The notes below the pieces were generated by a model that was given only the letters and a program-made list of their open reading frames with translations, did no database searches and had not been told where the DNA came from. The translations under genes were made by a program, and so were the position numbers. This document shows positions 49,492 to 58,581 of a DNA stretch of 64,000 nt, in pieces. Source of the stretch: PNAI01 sp035574295 (lineage in GTDB: Bacteria > Pseudomonadota > Alphaproteobacteria > Rhizobiales > Xanthobacteraceae). The stretch lies in contig DATLYX010000130.1 of NCBI GenBank assembly GCA_035574295.1, positions 1 to 64,000 of the forward strand, in the 5' to 3' direction. Numbering within the stretch: the stretch's first letter is position 1; each line of letters starts with the position of its first letter.

Positions 49492-50334
49492 ATGCCGGTC
49501 TTACTCCGCCATTTCGCCTTGGCCGCGGCCGTCTTTCTCATGCTTGCAAGCGGGGGCGCGGCGTTCGCCGGGTTGGGACAGCCTTCCCCTTGGCAATTGG
49601 GCCTGCAGGTGTCGGCCACTCCGGTGATGGACGAGGTGCATTGGTTCCATTATTTCCTCCTCTACATCATCGCCGCAATCTCGGGTTTCGTCCTGATCCT
49701 GCTGGTGATCGTGATGGTGCGGTTCAACGCGCGCGCCAACCCGACGCCGTCAAAGACGACCCACAACACGCCGCTGGAAGTGGTGTGGACGGTGGTGCCG
49801 GTGCTGATTCTGGTGGCGATCGCCATTCCGTCGTTCCGGCTCCTGTTCCTGCAGCAGACCATTCCGCCCGCCGATCTCACCGTGAAGGCGATCGGTCGGC
49901 AGTGGTACTGGAACTACGAATATCCCGACAGCAAGATCGCCTTCGACTCCTACATGTTGCGGGACAACGAGCGCAAACCCGGGCAGCCGCGGCTCTTGGC
50001 GGTGGACAACGATCTCGTGGTGCCGGTCAACAAGGTGGTGCGGGTGCTGGTGACCGCCGACCCGACCGGCGTGATCCATGCGTTTGCAGTGCCGTCGTTC
50101 GGCATCAAGATCGACGCGGTGCCAGGGCGGCTGAACGAGACCTGGTTCAAGGCCACGCGCGAGGGCATCTACTACGGACAATGCTCGGAACTGTGCGGCA
50201 AGGACCACGCCTTCATGCCGATCGCGGTGCGCGTGGTGAGCGAGCAGGCGTTCAATGCCTGGCTTGAGGAGGCAAAGAAAAAATTCGCGGCGGATGACGG
50301 CGCCCGCTCCACGAACGTGGTAGCGGCGCGTTAG
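49492..50334 (+). CDS. coxB: Cytochrome c oxidase subunit II
   Basis: The 280-residue subunit carries a signal sequence (RHFALAAAVFLMLASGGAAFAG), two membrane helices (about 45-75 and 95-120) and a periplasmic cupredoxin domain. The CuA site is visible as GQCSELCGKDHAFMP near 225-240 with a His further upstream, plus the aromatic electron-entry stretch QWYWNYEYPD near 145. It accepts electrons from cytochrome c in the aa3-type terminal oxidase. ATG 49492 is chosen by family N-terminus over an in-frame upstream codon at 49408. It heads the operon with ctaD and ctaB. Confidence 0.95.
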   Translation: MPVLLRHFALAAAVFLMLASGGAAFAGLGQPSPWQLGLQVSATPVMDEVHWFHYFLLYIIAAISGFVLILLVIVMVRFNARANPTPSKTTHNTPLEVVWTVVPVLILVAIAIPSFRLLFLQQTIPPADLTVKAIGRQWYWNYEYPDSKIAFDSYMLRDNERKPGQPRLLAVDNDLVVPVNKVVRVLVTADPTGVIHAFAVPSFGIKIDAVPGRLNETWFKATREGIYYGQCSELCGKDHAFMPIAVRVVSEQAFNAWLEEAKKKFAADDGARSTNVVAAR

Positions 50335-50382
50335 GCGCAATCTGACAAGCGGGCGGCAACGACAGGTTCGAAAGGTTCGAGA

Positions 50383-52002
50383 ATGGCAACGATGGCTCAC
50401 GGCATGCACAATGAACATGCGGCGCACGATGCGCATGCGCATCCCATGGGATGGCGCCGCTGGGTCTATTCGACCAACCACAAGGACATCGGCACCATGT
50501 ATCTGGTGTTCGCCATGGTCGGCGGTGTCATCGGCGCCTTCATGTCGATCGCCATACGCATGGAGCTGCAGATTCCGGGCCTGCAGATCTTCCACGACAG
50601 CCACATGTTCAACGTGTTCACCACGGCGCACGGCCTGATCATGATCTTCTTCATGGTCATGCCGGCGTTGATCGGCGGCTTCGGCAATTGGATGGTGCCG
50701 TTGATGATCGGGGCGCCGGACATGGCGTTCCCGCGCATGAACAACATCTCGTTCTGGCTCCTGCCGGTGTCGTTCGCGCTGCTCCTGATCTCCATGTTCG
50801 TCGAAGGCGAGCCGGGCGGCGCCGGGGTGGGCGCCGGCTGGACCATCTATGCGCCGCTCTCGACCTCAGGTCACCCCGGCCCGGCGGTCGATTTCGCCAT
50901 CCTGTCGCTGCATATCGCCGGCGCCTCGTCGATCCTCGGCGCGATCAACTTCATCACCACCATCTTCAACATGCGCGCGCCGGGCATGACGCTGCACAAG
51001 ATGCCGCTGTTCGTGTGGTCGCAGCTCGTCACCGTGTTCCTGCTGTTGTTGTCGCTGCCGGTGCTCGCCGGCGCCATCACCATGCTGCTCACCGACCGCA
51101 ACTTCGGCACCACGTTCTTTGCCGCGGACGGCGGCGGCGATCCGATCCTGTTCCAGCATCTGTTCTGGTTCTTCGGCCACCCGGAAGTCTACATCCTGAT
51201 CCTGCCGGGCTTCGGCATCGTCAGCCAGGTAGTGGCCACGTTCTCCAAAAAGCCGGTGTTCGGCTATCTCGGCATGGCCTATGCCATGGTTGCCATCGGC
51301 GGCATCGGATTCGTGGTGTGGGCGCACCACATGTACACGGTCGGCATGTCGACCGGCGCGCAGGCCTATTTCGTGGCCGCCACCATGGTGATCGCGGTGC
51401 CGACCGGCATCAAAGTCTTTTCCTGGATCGCCACCATGTGGGGCGGCTCGATCGAGTTCAGGACGCCGATGCTGTGGGCGATCGGCCTGATCTTCCTGTT
51501 CACCATCGGCGGCGTGACCGGCGTGGTGTTGGCGAACGCGGGCGTCGACCGGGTGCTGCAGGACACCTATTACGTGGTGGCGCACTTCCACTACGTGCTG
51601 TCGCTCGGCGCGGTGTTCGCGGTGTTCGCCGGCTGGTACTACTGGTTCCCGAAGATCACCGGATACATGTGGTCGGAGGCGCTGGGCAAGCTGCACTTCT
51701 GGCTCACGTTCATCGGCGTCAACATCATCTTCTTCCCGCAGCACTTCCTCGGGCTCGCCGGCATGCCGCGGCGCATCGCCGACTATCCGGATGCGTTCGC
51801 CGGGTGGAACTACGTGTCGTCGATCGGGGCCTATATCTCCACCCTGGGGCTGATCGTTTTCTTCATCGGCCTCGTGCACGCGTTCATGCGCAAGGAAAAG
51901 GCTGCGGACAATCCGTGGGGCGCAGGCGCGACGACGCTGGAATGGACGCTGCCTTCGCCGCCGCCGTTCCACCAATACAACGTGCTGCCGCGGATCAAGT
52001 GA
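50383..52002 (+). CDS. ctaD: Cytochrome c oxidase subunit I
   Basis: The 539-residue catalytic subunit of the aa3 oxidase reduces oxygen to water and pumps protons. The haem a ligand His lies in FTTAHGLIMIFFMVMPALIG, the proton D-channel Asp in GNWMVPLMIGAPDMAFPRMN, CuB and the cross-linked Tyr in WFFGHPEVYILILPGFG, CuB histidines in WAHHMYTVG, and haem a3/haem a ligands in VAHFHYVLSLGAVF. About 12 membrane helices. It follows coxB after 48 bases. Confidence 0.97.
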   Translation: MATMAHGMHNEHAAHDAHAHPMGWRRWVYSTNHKDIGTMYLVFAMVGGVIGAFMSIAIRMELQIPGLQIFHDSHMFNVFTTAHGLIMIFFMVMPALIGGFGNWMVPLMIGAPDMAFPRMNNISFWLLPVSFALLLISMFVEGEPGGAGVGAGWTIYAPLSTSGHPGPAVDFAILSLHIAGASSILGAINFITTIFNMRAPGMTLHKMPLFVWSQLVTVFLLLLSLPVLAGAITMLLTDRNFGTTFFAADGGGDPILFQHLFWFFGHPEVYILILPGFGIVSQVVATFSKKPVFGYLGMAYAMVAIGGIGFVVWAHHMYTVGMSTGAQAYFVAATMVIAVPTGIKVFSWIATMWGGSIEFRTPMLWAIGLIFLFTIGGVTGVVLANAGVDRVLQDTYYVVAHFHYVLSLGAVFAVFAGWYYWFPKITGYMWSEALGKLHFWLTFIGVNIIFFPQHFLGLAGMPRRIADYPDAFAGWNYVSSIGAYISTLGLIVFFIGLVHAFMRKEKAADNPWGAGATTLEWTLPSPPPFHQYNVLPRIK

Positions 52003-52045
52003 TGGTGCGGACGACGAACATGCGCGGCGCGCTGGGCGTTCGGTG

Positions 52046-53002
52046 ATGTCTCTGGCGAGCGAAAGCGCCGATCTCGCCCCGCGGCTGCGCGCCGAGAGTC
52101 CGGCGGCGCAGCCCAGCACGGCCGGCGTCGCCGACTACTTTGCGCTGATGAAGCCGCGGGTGATGTCGCTCGTGGTGTTCACGGCGCTGGTCGGGCTTCT
52201 GGTCGCGCCCGGACACCTGCATCCGGTGTTGGCATTTACGGCGCTGTTGTGCATCGCGGTGGGCGCCGGCGCGGCAGGCGCGCTCAACATGTGGTACGAG
52301 GCCGACATCGACGCGCTGATGTCGCGCACCGCGCGGCGGCCGATTCCCGCCGGCCGGGTCGCGCCTGGCGAAGCGCTCGGCTTCGGCGTCACGCTCGCGG
52401 TCGGTTCGGTCGTCGTGCTCGGTCTTGCAGTGAATGTGCTGGCGGCGGCGCTGCTTGCATTCACGATCTTCTTCTACGTCGCAATCTATACGATCTGGCT
52501 CAAGCGCAGCACGCCGCAGAACATCGTGATCGGCGGGGCGGCCGGCGCGTTTCCGCCCATGATCGGCTGGGCGGCGGCAACCGGCGGAATCGGAATCGAG
52601 GCAGTCCTGCTGTTCCTCATCATCTTCTTCTGGACGCCGCCGCATTTCTGGGCGCTGTCGCTGTACCGCACCGACGATTATGTGCGCGCCAAGATTCCCA
52701 TGCTGCCAGTGATCGCCGGGCCGCGGGAGACGCGCAGGCAGATCCTCATCTATTCGATCGTGCTTGCACCGGTCGGGGTGTCGCCCTGGCTCTTGGGCTA
52801 TGCCGGATGGCCGTTCGGCGCGGTTGCGGCGGCGAGCGGAGCGACCATGGTGGCGCTGGCCTTAAAGCTTTACCGGACGCCTCCGGGAGTTGCGACGGAG
52901 CCCGCCGCAAGGCGGTTGTTTGCGTTCTCGATCCTTTACCTGGCGCTCTTGTTTGCAACGCTGCTGGCCGATTCGCTGTTCGGCTTTGCGGCACGCGGAT
53001 AG
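52046..53002 (+). CDS. ctaB: Protohaem IX farnesyltransferase (haem O synthase)
   Basis: The 318-residue UbiA-family membrane enzyme adds a farnesyl group to haem B, making haem O for the oxidase. It has about eight or nine helices, the prenyl-diphosphate motif NMWYEADIDALMSRTARRPI near residue 90 and the second motif YTIWLKRSTPQN near 150. ATG 52046 is used; a GTG directly before it adds one residue. It is the third gene of the coxB-ctaD-ctaB run and is followed by an opposite-strand capA-like gene, which breaks the operon. Confidence 0.95.
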   Translation: MSLASESADLAPRLRAESPAAQPSTAGVADYFALMKPRVMSLVVFTALVGLLVAPGHLHPVLAFTALLCIAVGAGAAGALNMWYEADIDALMSRTARRPIPAGRVAPGEALGFGVTLAVGSVVVLGLAVNVLAAALLAFTIFFYVAIYTIWLKRSTPQNIVIGGAAGAFPPMIGWAAATGGIGIEAVLLFLIIFFWTPPHFWALSLYRTDDYVRAKIPMLPVIAGPRETRRQILIYSIVLAPVGVSPWLLGYAGWPFGAVAAASGATMVALALKLYRTPPGVATEPAARRLFAFSILYLALLFATLLADSLFGFAARG

Positions 53003-53060
53003 CTCGGGCGCGGATGCGCGAGGCGACCTAAGAATGGCAAGGTTGTTCGACCGCACAGTT

Positions 53061-54092
53061 TCAGTCCGCAGGCACGGTGGCTGCGAGGCCATCGCCGTCG
53101 CGCGCCAACCTCACCGCATAGCCCGCACAGCGGCGGAGCATGGTCGCGCGGATCGCCGCGGCCTCCGCGCCGGCGGCGAGATTCACTTCGCCGGGCATCA
53201 GCCGCACCGGCACGAGTTTCACGGACGGCGGGTGTGCGCCGGCATATTCGACGACGAACAGACACGAACGGTCGGTACGGATGCCGGGGAATACCCAAAA
53301 ATCCTCGATGAAGTCGCCGGTGTCGTAGAGGATGACACCGCGGCGATGGAATTCGACTGCCTGCAACAGATGCGCGGAGTGCCCGTGCACGATATCGAAC
53401 CCCGCATCGATCATGGCGCGGGCGAAGCGGCGATAGCGGTGCGGCGGCCACCAGCGCAAATTCGGTCCCCAATGAACGCTGAGGATCAAGATGTTCGCGC
53501 CTCGTGCGCGGAGGTCCGCGACTTGCGCGCGGAGGAGATCGCAAGTCGGCTGGTCGGTGCGGATTGCAACGAAGGCGGTTCCGGGCTTGGCGATGCGGGC
53601 GGCAAACGGCCGCATGGTGTTGGTGATCGAGACAAAGCCGACGTTGACGCCGTTGGCGCAAAAGAGGGCCGGAGCCATGGCCTCCGCCCAATTCATGCCC
53701 GCGCCGGCATGAGCAATGCCGACTGCGGCAAGATGGCGGCGGGTGTCGATCAGCCCTACGCCGGCGCAGTCCAGAATGTGATTATTGGCGAGTGCGACGC
53801 ATTTGACGTTGCCGGCGCGGAGGATTTCCACCGTGCGCGGGTCGGCGCGAAAGCGGAACGATTTGATTCCGCGCCAACGGCGCTCGGTCGCCGTGATCGG
53901 GGCCTCGAGATTGCCGATCACCGCATCGCAGGCCAAGCAGTGCGGCCGCACGTCGCCCCAAAAGGCGGCCGGCGGCTTGCCGGCGCGCAGTTGCGCGGTC
54001 ACCTTGCGCCCGAGCATCAGATCGCCGACCAAGGCAAGGCGCAGGACGACGGACGGCGGTTCACTTGCGGCCATTTCGCGCACGTCCCACAT
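53061..54092 (-). CDS. CapA family (poly-gamma-glutamate capsule-type) protein
   Basis: The 343-residue protein has the CapA metallophosphatase-like fold. LALVGDLMLGRKV near residue 20, DAVIGNLEAPIT near 56, CVALANNHILDCAGVGLIDT near 95, ILSVHWGPN near 200, FDIVHGHSAHLLQ near 230 and VILYDTGDF are its six blocks. CapA takes part in exporting or anchoring poly-gamma-glutamate in Bacillus; proteobacterial members lack a membrane anchor, as here, and their role is uncertain. Start 54092 gives the longest form; ATG 54074 (MAASEP) is equally possible. It lies opposite to and inside the cytochrome oxidase gene cluster. Confidence 0.8.
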   Translation of the reverse strand: MWDVREMAASEPPSVVLRLALVGDLMLGRKVTAQLRAGKPPAAFWGDVRPHCLACDAVIGNLEAPITATERRWRGIKSFRFRADPRTVEILRAGNVKCVALANNHILDCAGVGLIDTRRHLAAVGIAHAGAGMNWAEAMAPALFCANGVNVGFVSITNTMRPFAARIAKPGTAFVAIRTDQPTCDLLRAQVADLRARGANILILSVHWGPNLRWWPPHRYRRFARAMIDAGFDIVHGHSAHLLQAVEFHRRGVILYDTGDFIEDFWVFPGIRTDRSCLFVVEYAGAHPPSVKLVPVRLMPGEVNLAAGAEAAAIRATMLRRCAGYAVRLARDGDGLAATVPAD

Positions 54093-54139
54093 TCAGCATG
54101 GCGGGGGCAGGCTGTCCACAGCGCCCGCGGAGCGTTGCC

Positions 54140-54304
54140 GTGAGCCAGATCGAACCCGACCGGGTGGAGCTCACTCCGGAACAGAAAAAGCGCCAGCGCG
54201 CGCGCTCGATCGCGATTGCGCTTGCACTCGGCGCGCTCGTGTTGTTGTTCTACTTCATCACCATCGTCAAACTGGGACCCGGCATCCTGCGCCGGCCGCT
54301 TTGA
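54140..54304 (+). CDS. coxF: CoxF-like small oxidase-associated membrane protein
   Basis: This 54-residue protein starts at GTG 54140 (SQIEPDRVELTPEQKKRQRA) and has a single membrane helix (SIAIALALGALVLLFYFITI). It ends LGPGILRRPL. Small proteins of this size and TPEQ-KR-helix pattern precede ctaG in Bradyrhizobium-type oxidase operons and are called CoxF. The role is unclear, perhaps help in subunit assembly. An in-frame ATG at 54098 would add a non-conserved leader. It ends 2 bases before ctaG. Confidence 0.8.
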   Translation: MSQIEPDRVELTPEQKKRQRARSIAIALALGALVLLFYFITIVKLGPGILRRPL

Positions 54305-54306
54305 AG

Positions 54307-54918
54307 ATGACAAGCCAGTTGCCGCATCGCCCGAACCCTGCCGCCCGCAACCGCGACCTCATCGTCGCGGGCGCCTGCGGCGCGGTGGTGGCGCTCATGG
54401 TGGGGCTGTCCTATGCAGCGGTGCCGCTGTACGACTGGTTCTGCCGCGTCACCGGCTTTGCCGGCACCACGCAGGTGGCGAGCGGCCCGCCGGGACGGGT
54501 GCTCGACCGCAAGATCACCGTGCGCTTCGACGCCAATGTGAGCGGCGGATTGCCGTGGAGCTTCGCGCCTGAGCGCACCGCGATCGAGGTGAGGCTCGGC
54601 GAGGTGGTGACCATGGACTACTACATCGTCAACCTCGCTGCGCACGAAACCACCGGCATCGCCAGCTACAACGTGACGCCGCTCAACATGGGCGCGCATT
54701 TCCGCAAGATCAACTGCTTCTGCTTCACCGACCAGACGCTCAAGCCGGGCGAAAGGCGGCCGGTGACCGTGGTGTTCTATGTGGATCCCGAACTCGCCAC
54801 GGATCCGGACGGCCGGGACGTCAACACCATCACCCTGTCGTACAGCTTCTATGCGAAACGCGATTCGCAGCGGCCGACGGCGCAGGGAACAGCGGACAGC
54901 GAGCCGGGACGAATTTGA
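54307..54918 (+). CDS. ctaG: Cytochrome c oxidase assembly protein CtaG (Cox11)
   Basis: The 203-residue membrane-anchored copper chaperone delivers copper to the CuB site of subunit I. It has one N-terminal helix (LIVAGACGAVVALMVGLSYA, residues 18-37), VPLYDWFCRVTGFAGTT and the copper motif KINCFCFTDQTL near 138-149. The domain is an immunoglobulin-like beta fold in the periplasm. ATG 54307 is chosen by family N-terminus; the frame is open far upstream across the capA-like gene. It precedes ctaE. Confidence 0.93.
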   Translation: MTSQLPHRPNPAARNRDLIVAGACGAVVALMVGLSYAAVPLYDWFCRVTGFAGTTQVASGPPGRVLDRKITVRFDANVSGGLPWSFAPERTAIEVRLGEVVTMDYYIVNLAAHETTGIASYNVTPLNMGAHFRKINCFCFTDQTLKPGERRPVTVVFYVDPELATDPDGRDVNTITLSYSFYAKRDSQRPTAQGTADSEPGRI

Positions 54919-54960
54919 TCAATCCTCCGGTGCGCCGGAGACGAACGGAGAGCAACAACG

Positions 54961-55827
54961 ATGGCGCGCGCCAAAGAAGTGCAACACGATTATCACCTGG
55001 TCGACCCAAGCCCGTGGCCGGCGGTCGGCGCAATCTCTGCATTTCTGCTGGCGGTGGGGCTGATCGCCTGGATGCGCAACATGTTCGCGCTGGCGCCGGT
55101 GGTGTTCTTCGCCGGCGTGCTTGGCACCGCCTACACCATGATCGGCTGGTGGCGCGACGTGATCCGGGAGGCGCAGGTGGAAGGCCACCACACGCGCGTG
55201 GTGCAGATCTCCCACCGCTACGGGATGATCCTGTTCATCGCCTCCGAGGTGATGTTCTTCGTCGCCTGGTTCTGGGCCTATTTCAACACCGCGCTGTTTC
55301 CTGACGATCTGCTGCAGGTGACGCGGCACGAACTGATCGGCGGCCAGTGGCCGCCGGTACCGGCGGCGAACGGCAGCTTCCGCTCCACCTTTGATCCCTG
55401 GCACCTGCCGCTGTTGAATACGCTGATCCTGCTCACCTCGGGCACCACGGTGACCTGGGCGCACCACGCGCTCCTGCACAACGACCGCAAAGGGCTGATC
55501 CGGGGGCTGTGGTTGACCATCCTGCTCGGCCTCACCTTCACCGCGGTGCAGGCCTACGAATACAGCCATGCCGCCTTCAACTTCGCCGGTCATATCTACG
55601 GCTCCACGTTCTTCATGGCGACCGGCTTTCACGGCGCGCATGTGATCATCGGCACCATATTTCTCATCGTGTGCCTGATCCGGGCCTATGCCGGGCATTT
55701 CAAGCCCGATCAGCATCTCGGTTTTGAATTCGCCGCGTGGTATTGGCACTTCGTCGACGTGGTTTGGCTGTTCCTGTTCGCCTGCATCTATGTGTGGGGG
55801 GCGGGCAGTTATACGCCGGCGCATTGA
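54961..55827 (+). CDS. ctaE: Cytochrome c oxidase subunit III
   Basis: The 288-residue subunit has seven membrane helices and stabilises proton pumping in the aa3 oxidase. Typical segments: HDYHLVDPSPWPAVGAISAF at residues 9-28, EVMFFVAWFWAYFNTALFP near 97, TSGTTVTWAHHALLH near 160, STFFMATGFHGAHVIIGTIF near 217 and a C-terminal YWHFVDVVWLFLFACIYVWG. Length and ends are normal. It lies 42 bases after ctaG. Confidence 0.96.
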   Translation: MARAKEVQHDYHLVDPSPWPAVGAISAFLLAVGLIAWMRNMFALAPVVFFAGVLGTAYTMIGWWRDVIREAQVEGHHTRVVQISHRYGMILFIASEVMFFVAWFWAYFNTALFPDDLLQVTRHELIGGQWPPVPAANGSFRSTFDPWHLPLLNTLILLTSGTTVTWAHHALLHNDRKGLIRGLWLTILLGLTFTAVQAYEYSHAAFNFAGHIYGSTFFMATGFHGAHVIIGTIFLIVCLIRAYAGHFKPDQHLGFEFAAWYWHFVDVVWLFLFACIYVWGAGSYTPAH

Positions 55828-55890
55828 CACAGGGCGCAAATGGCGCGAGAGGGGCAGCGCTGCGCTGCCCCTTTTGCATTGTGAGGGTTC

Positions 55891-56274
55891 ATGGGCGAAT
55901 CCGCCTATCCGCCGCTTTCGCCGTTTGCGACCGGGCTTGCGTGCCGCTGTCCGCGCTGCGGCAAGGGTGCGCTGTTTGCCGGTTTCCTGCGGTTGAAACC
56001 CGCCTGCGAAGCCTGCGGGCTCAACTACGGTTTTGCCGATGCCGGCGACGGACCGGCGGTGTTCGTCATCTTCTTCTCCGGGTTCGTCGTGGTGTTCGCC
56101 GCGCTGCTGGTCGAAGTGATCTACCAGCCGCCATACTGGCTGCATGCGGTGCTGTGGCTGCCGCTCATCCTGCTCACCACGCTCGGCCCCTTGCGGCCGG
56201 TCAAGGGGCTGATGATCGCGCTGCAATATCACCACAAGGCAGCGGAAGGACGGTTCGACCGGGGCCCGAGGTGA
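55891..56274 (+). CDS. DUF983 membrane protein
   Basis: The 127-residue protein has an N-terminal zinc-ribbon-like cluster, CRCPRCGKGALFAGFL followed by KPACEACGLNYGFADAGDGP (two CxxC motifs, residues 18-47). Two membrane helices follow (about 52-73 and 85-102). DUF983 proteins regularly lie between ctaE and SURF1 in alphaproteobacteria, so a role in oxidase assembly or copper/haem handling is inferred. Its stop overlaps the GTG of the SURF1 gene (GTGA), coupling translation. Confidence 0.85.
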   Translation: MGESAYPPLSPFATGLACRCPRCGKGALFAGFLRLKPACEACGLNYGFADAGDGPAVFVIFFSGFVVVFAALLVEVIYQPPYWLHAVLWLPLILLTTLGPLRPVKGLMIALQYHHKAAEGRFDRGPR

Positions 56275-57011
56275 GCACCGCGCGGCAAGGTCTGCTGCTG
56301 CCCGCGCTCGCCGCGGCCTCGGCGTTTGCGGTGCTGATCGCGCTCGGCACTTGGCAGCTCGAACGCCGGCAGTGGAAACATACGCTGATCGACGCCCTGA
56401 CCCAGCGCGTGACTGCTGCGCCCACGGCGTTGCCTGCAAAGGCGCAGTGGGGGGAGCTCACCGCGGAGCACGACGAATTCCGCCGCGTCATGTTTCGCGC
56501 GGAATTGGTGCCGAACGAGCGGGCGCTGGTGTACACCCTAGGCTCGCGACTGCGGCCCGATGTGAGCGGCCCGGGCTTTTGGGTGTTCGCGCCGGCCCGC
56601 CTTGCCGACGGCAGTCTGGTCGTCGTCAACCGCGGATTCGTCCCGGCGGATCGCTTGGCCGCGCTCGGCCGGACCGGGCTTGAAGCCACGATCGTGGGCT
56701 ATCTGCGATGGCCGGAGGCGCGCGGCTGGTTCACGCCCCAGGATGAGCCTGCGCGCAACGTCTGGTATGTACGCGACCATCGGGCGATCGCCGCGGCCAA
56801 GAACTGGGGGGAGACCGCTCCGTTTTTCGTGGATCAGGAAGGGCCGGCGGCACCCGGGGGCCTGCCGCGGCCCGGTCCCCTCGCCATCGCCCTGCCCGAT
56901 GACCACCTGCAGTACGCGCTGACCTGGTATGGCCTGGCCGCAGTTCTTGCGGTGGTGTTCGCGGTTTGGGCGCGCGGCCGGCTGCGCGCTGCGGGGCAGG
57001 GCGGTCGGTAG
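56271..57011 (+). CDS. SURF1 family cytochrome oxidase assembly protein
   Basis: The 246-residue protein has two membrane helices at its ends (GLLLPALAAASAFAVLIALG and YALTWYGLAAVLAVVFAVWA) and a periplasmic domain between, the SURF1 layout. Motifs: LGTWQLERRQWK near 27, VLVNRGFVP-like VVVNRGFVPADRL near 117 and the conserved GxW/Y region WYGLAAV at the C-terminus. SURF1 helps insert haem a into subunit I. GTG 56271 overlaps the DUF983 stop. The frame is open upstream through ctaE but is not coding there. Confidence 0.9.
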   Translation: MSTARQGLLLPALAAASAFAVLIALGTWQLERRQWKHTLIDALTQRVTAAPTALPAKAQWGELTAEHDEFRRVMFRAELVPNERALVYTLGSRLRPDVSGPGFWVFAPARLADGSLVVVNRGFVPADRLAALGRTGLEATIVGYLRWPEARGWFTPQDEPARNVWYVRDHRAIAAAKNWGETAPFFVDQEGPAAPGGLPRPGPLAIALPDDHLQYALTWYGLAAVLAVVFAVWARGRLRAAGQGGR

Positions 57012-57168
57012 TTTTCCATCCTCCGATTTGCCGCTTGCCTCGCCACCCCCCGCGTTTATTGTGAGAATGCTGCCGGATGGTCCGGGTCGTCCCCGGAAAA
57101 TCCTGTAAATTCAACTATTTAACAGGCGCGAGGCGGTCAATCGCGCCAGGGCCGAAGGGGACGCGCCG

Positions 57169-58581
57169 GTGCGCTATGTCTCGACCCGCGGCGAGGCTCC
57201 GCCGCTCGATTTCGTGGAAGTCACGCTCGCAGGTCTTGCGCGCGATGGCGGCCTCTATGTGCCCGAACACTGGCCCAAGCTCCGCCCCGAGGACATCGGC
57301 GGCTTCGCCGGCCGGCCCTATGCGGAGGTTGCGGTCGAAGTGATTCGGCCGTTCGTCGGCGAGGTCATTGCGACGCAGGAGCTCTCGCGCATGGCGCGCG
57401 AGGCCTATGGCGCGTTCCGCCATCCGGCGGTGGTGCCGATCACCCAGCTCGGGGTGAACACCTTCATGCTCGAGCTGTTCCACGGGCCGACGCTCGCGTT
57501 CAAGGACGTGGCCATGCAGTTCCTGGCGCGGCTGATGGATCACGTGCTCGGCGCGCGCGGGGAGCGTACCACGGTGGTGGTGGCCACTTCGGGCGACACC
57601 GGCGGCGCGGCGGTGGAGGCGTTCCGCGGCCGCGCGCGGATCGACCTGTTCGTGCTGTTTCCCGCCGGCCGCATCTCCGAGGTGCAGCGGCGCATGATGA
57701 CGACCTGCCACGACGACAACGTTCATGCGCTCGCGATCGAAGGCACCTTCGACGACTGCCAGGCGATCGTGAAGGGCCTGTTCAACCATCATGCATTCCG
57801 CGACCGCGTGCGGCTCTCCGGCGTCAATTCCATCAACTGGGCGCGCGTTGTTGCGCAGGTGGTCTATTACTTCACCGCGGCGGCGACTCTCGGCTCGCCG
57901 CATCGCAAGGTCGCCTTCGCGGTGCCGACCGGCAATTTCGGCAACGTGTTTGCCGGCTATGTGGCGGCGCGCATGGGGCTGCCGGTGGATCGGCTGGTGG
58001 TGGCGACCAACGTCAACGACATCCTGGTGCGGGCGCTGGCGACCGGCGCCTACGAGCCGCGCGAGGTGATCGCAACCTCGTCGCCGTCGATGGACATCCA
58101 GGTGTCGTCGAACTTCGAGCGGCTGTTGTTCGAGGCCTATGGCCGGGACGGCAAGGCGGTTCGCGCGCTGATGAATGCATTTCAGCAGTCACGGCGGTTT
58201 TCGCTGTCGGGCGCAGTGCTCACCGAGATCCGCGGGCAATTCTCCGCCGGCCGCGCCGACGAGCAGGAGACCGCGGCGACGATCCGCACCGTGCTGCGCG
58301 AGACCGGCCGGCTGGTCGATCCGCATACGGCGGTCGGGATCGCCGTCGCCGAAAAGGAGCCGCGCGATCCCGCGGTGCCGATGATCGTGCTTGGCACCGC
58401 GCACGCGGCGAAGTTCCCCGAAGCGGTGGAGGCCGCATGCGGGGTGCGGCCGGCGCTGCCGGAGTGGCTCGCCGAGCTGCCCGCACGGCCGGAGCGGGTC
58501 AAAACCCTGCCGGTCGATCCGGCGGCGGTGGAGCGTTTCATCTTGGCGGCGAGTCGCGCCGCGCAGGGAGTTGCAGCATGA
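57169..58581 (+). CDS. thrC: Threonine synthase
   Basis: The 470-residue PLP enzyme converts O-phosphohomoserine to threonine. It begins RYVSTRGEAPPLDFVEVTLA, and the PLP lysine lies in FHGPTLAFKDVAMQFLARL near residue 112. The phosphate-binding glycine loop region is ATSGDTGGAAVEAF near 142, with VPTGNFGNVFAGYVA near 248. This is the longer proteobacterial/fungal type II form. GTG 57169 has aagggg 9 bases upstream. Its stop overlaps the M16 peptidase start (ATGA), a pairing conserved in Hyphomicrobiales. Confidence 0.96.
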   Translation: MRYVSTRGEAPPLDFVEVTLAGLARDGGLYVPEHWPKLRPEDIGGFAGRPYAEVAVEVIRPFVGEVIATQELSRMAREAYGAFRHPAVVPITQLGVNTFMLELFHGPTLAFKDVAMQFLARLMDHVLGARGERTTVVVATSGDTGGAAVEAFRGRARIDLFVLFPAGRISEVQRRMMTTCHDDNVHALAIEGTFDDCQAIVKGLFNHHAFRDRVRLSGVNSINWARVVAQVVYYFTAAATLGSPHRKVAFAVPTGNFGNVFAGYVAARMGLPVDRLVVATNVNDILVRALATGAYEPREVIATSSPSMDIQVSSNFERLLFEAYGRDGKAVRALMNAFQQSRRFSLSGAVLTEIRGQFSAGRADEQETAATIRTVLRETGRLVDPHTAVGIAVAEKEPRDPAVPMIVLGTAHAAKFPEAVEAACGVRPALPEWLAELPARPERVKTLPVDPAAVERFILAASRAAQGVAA

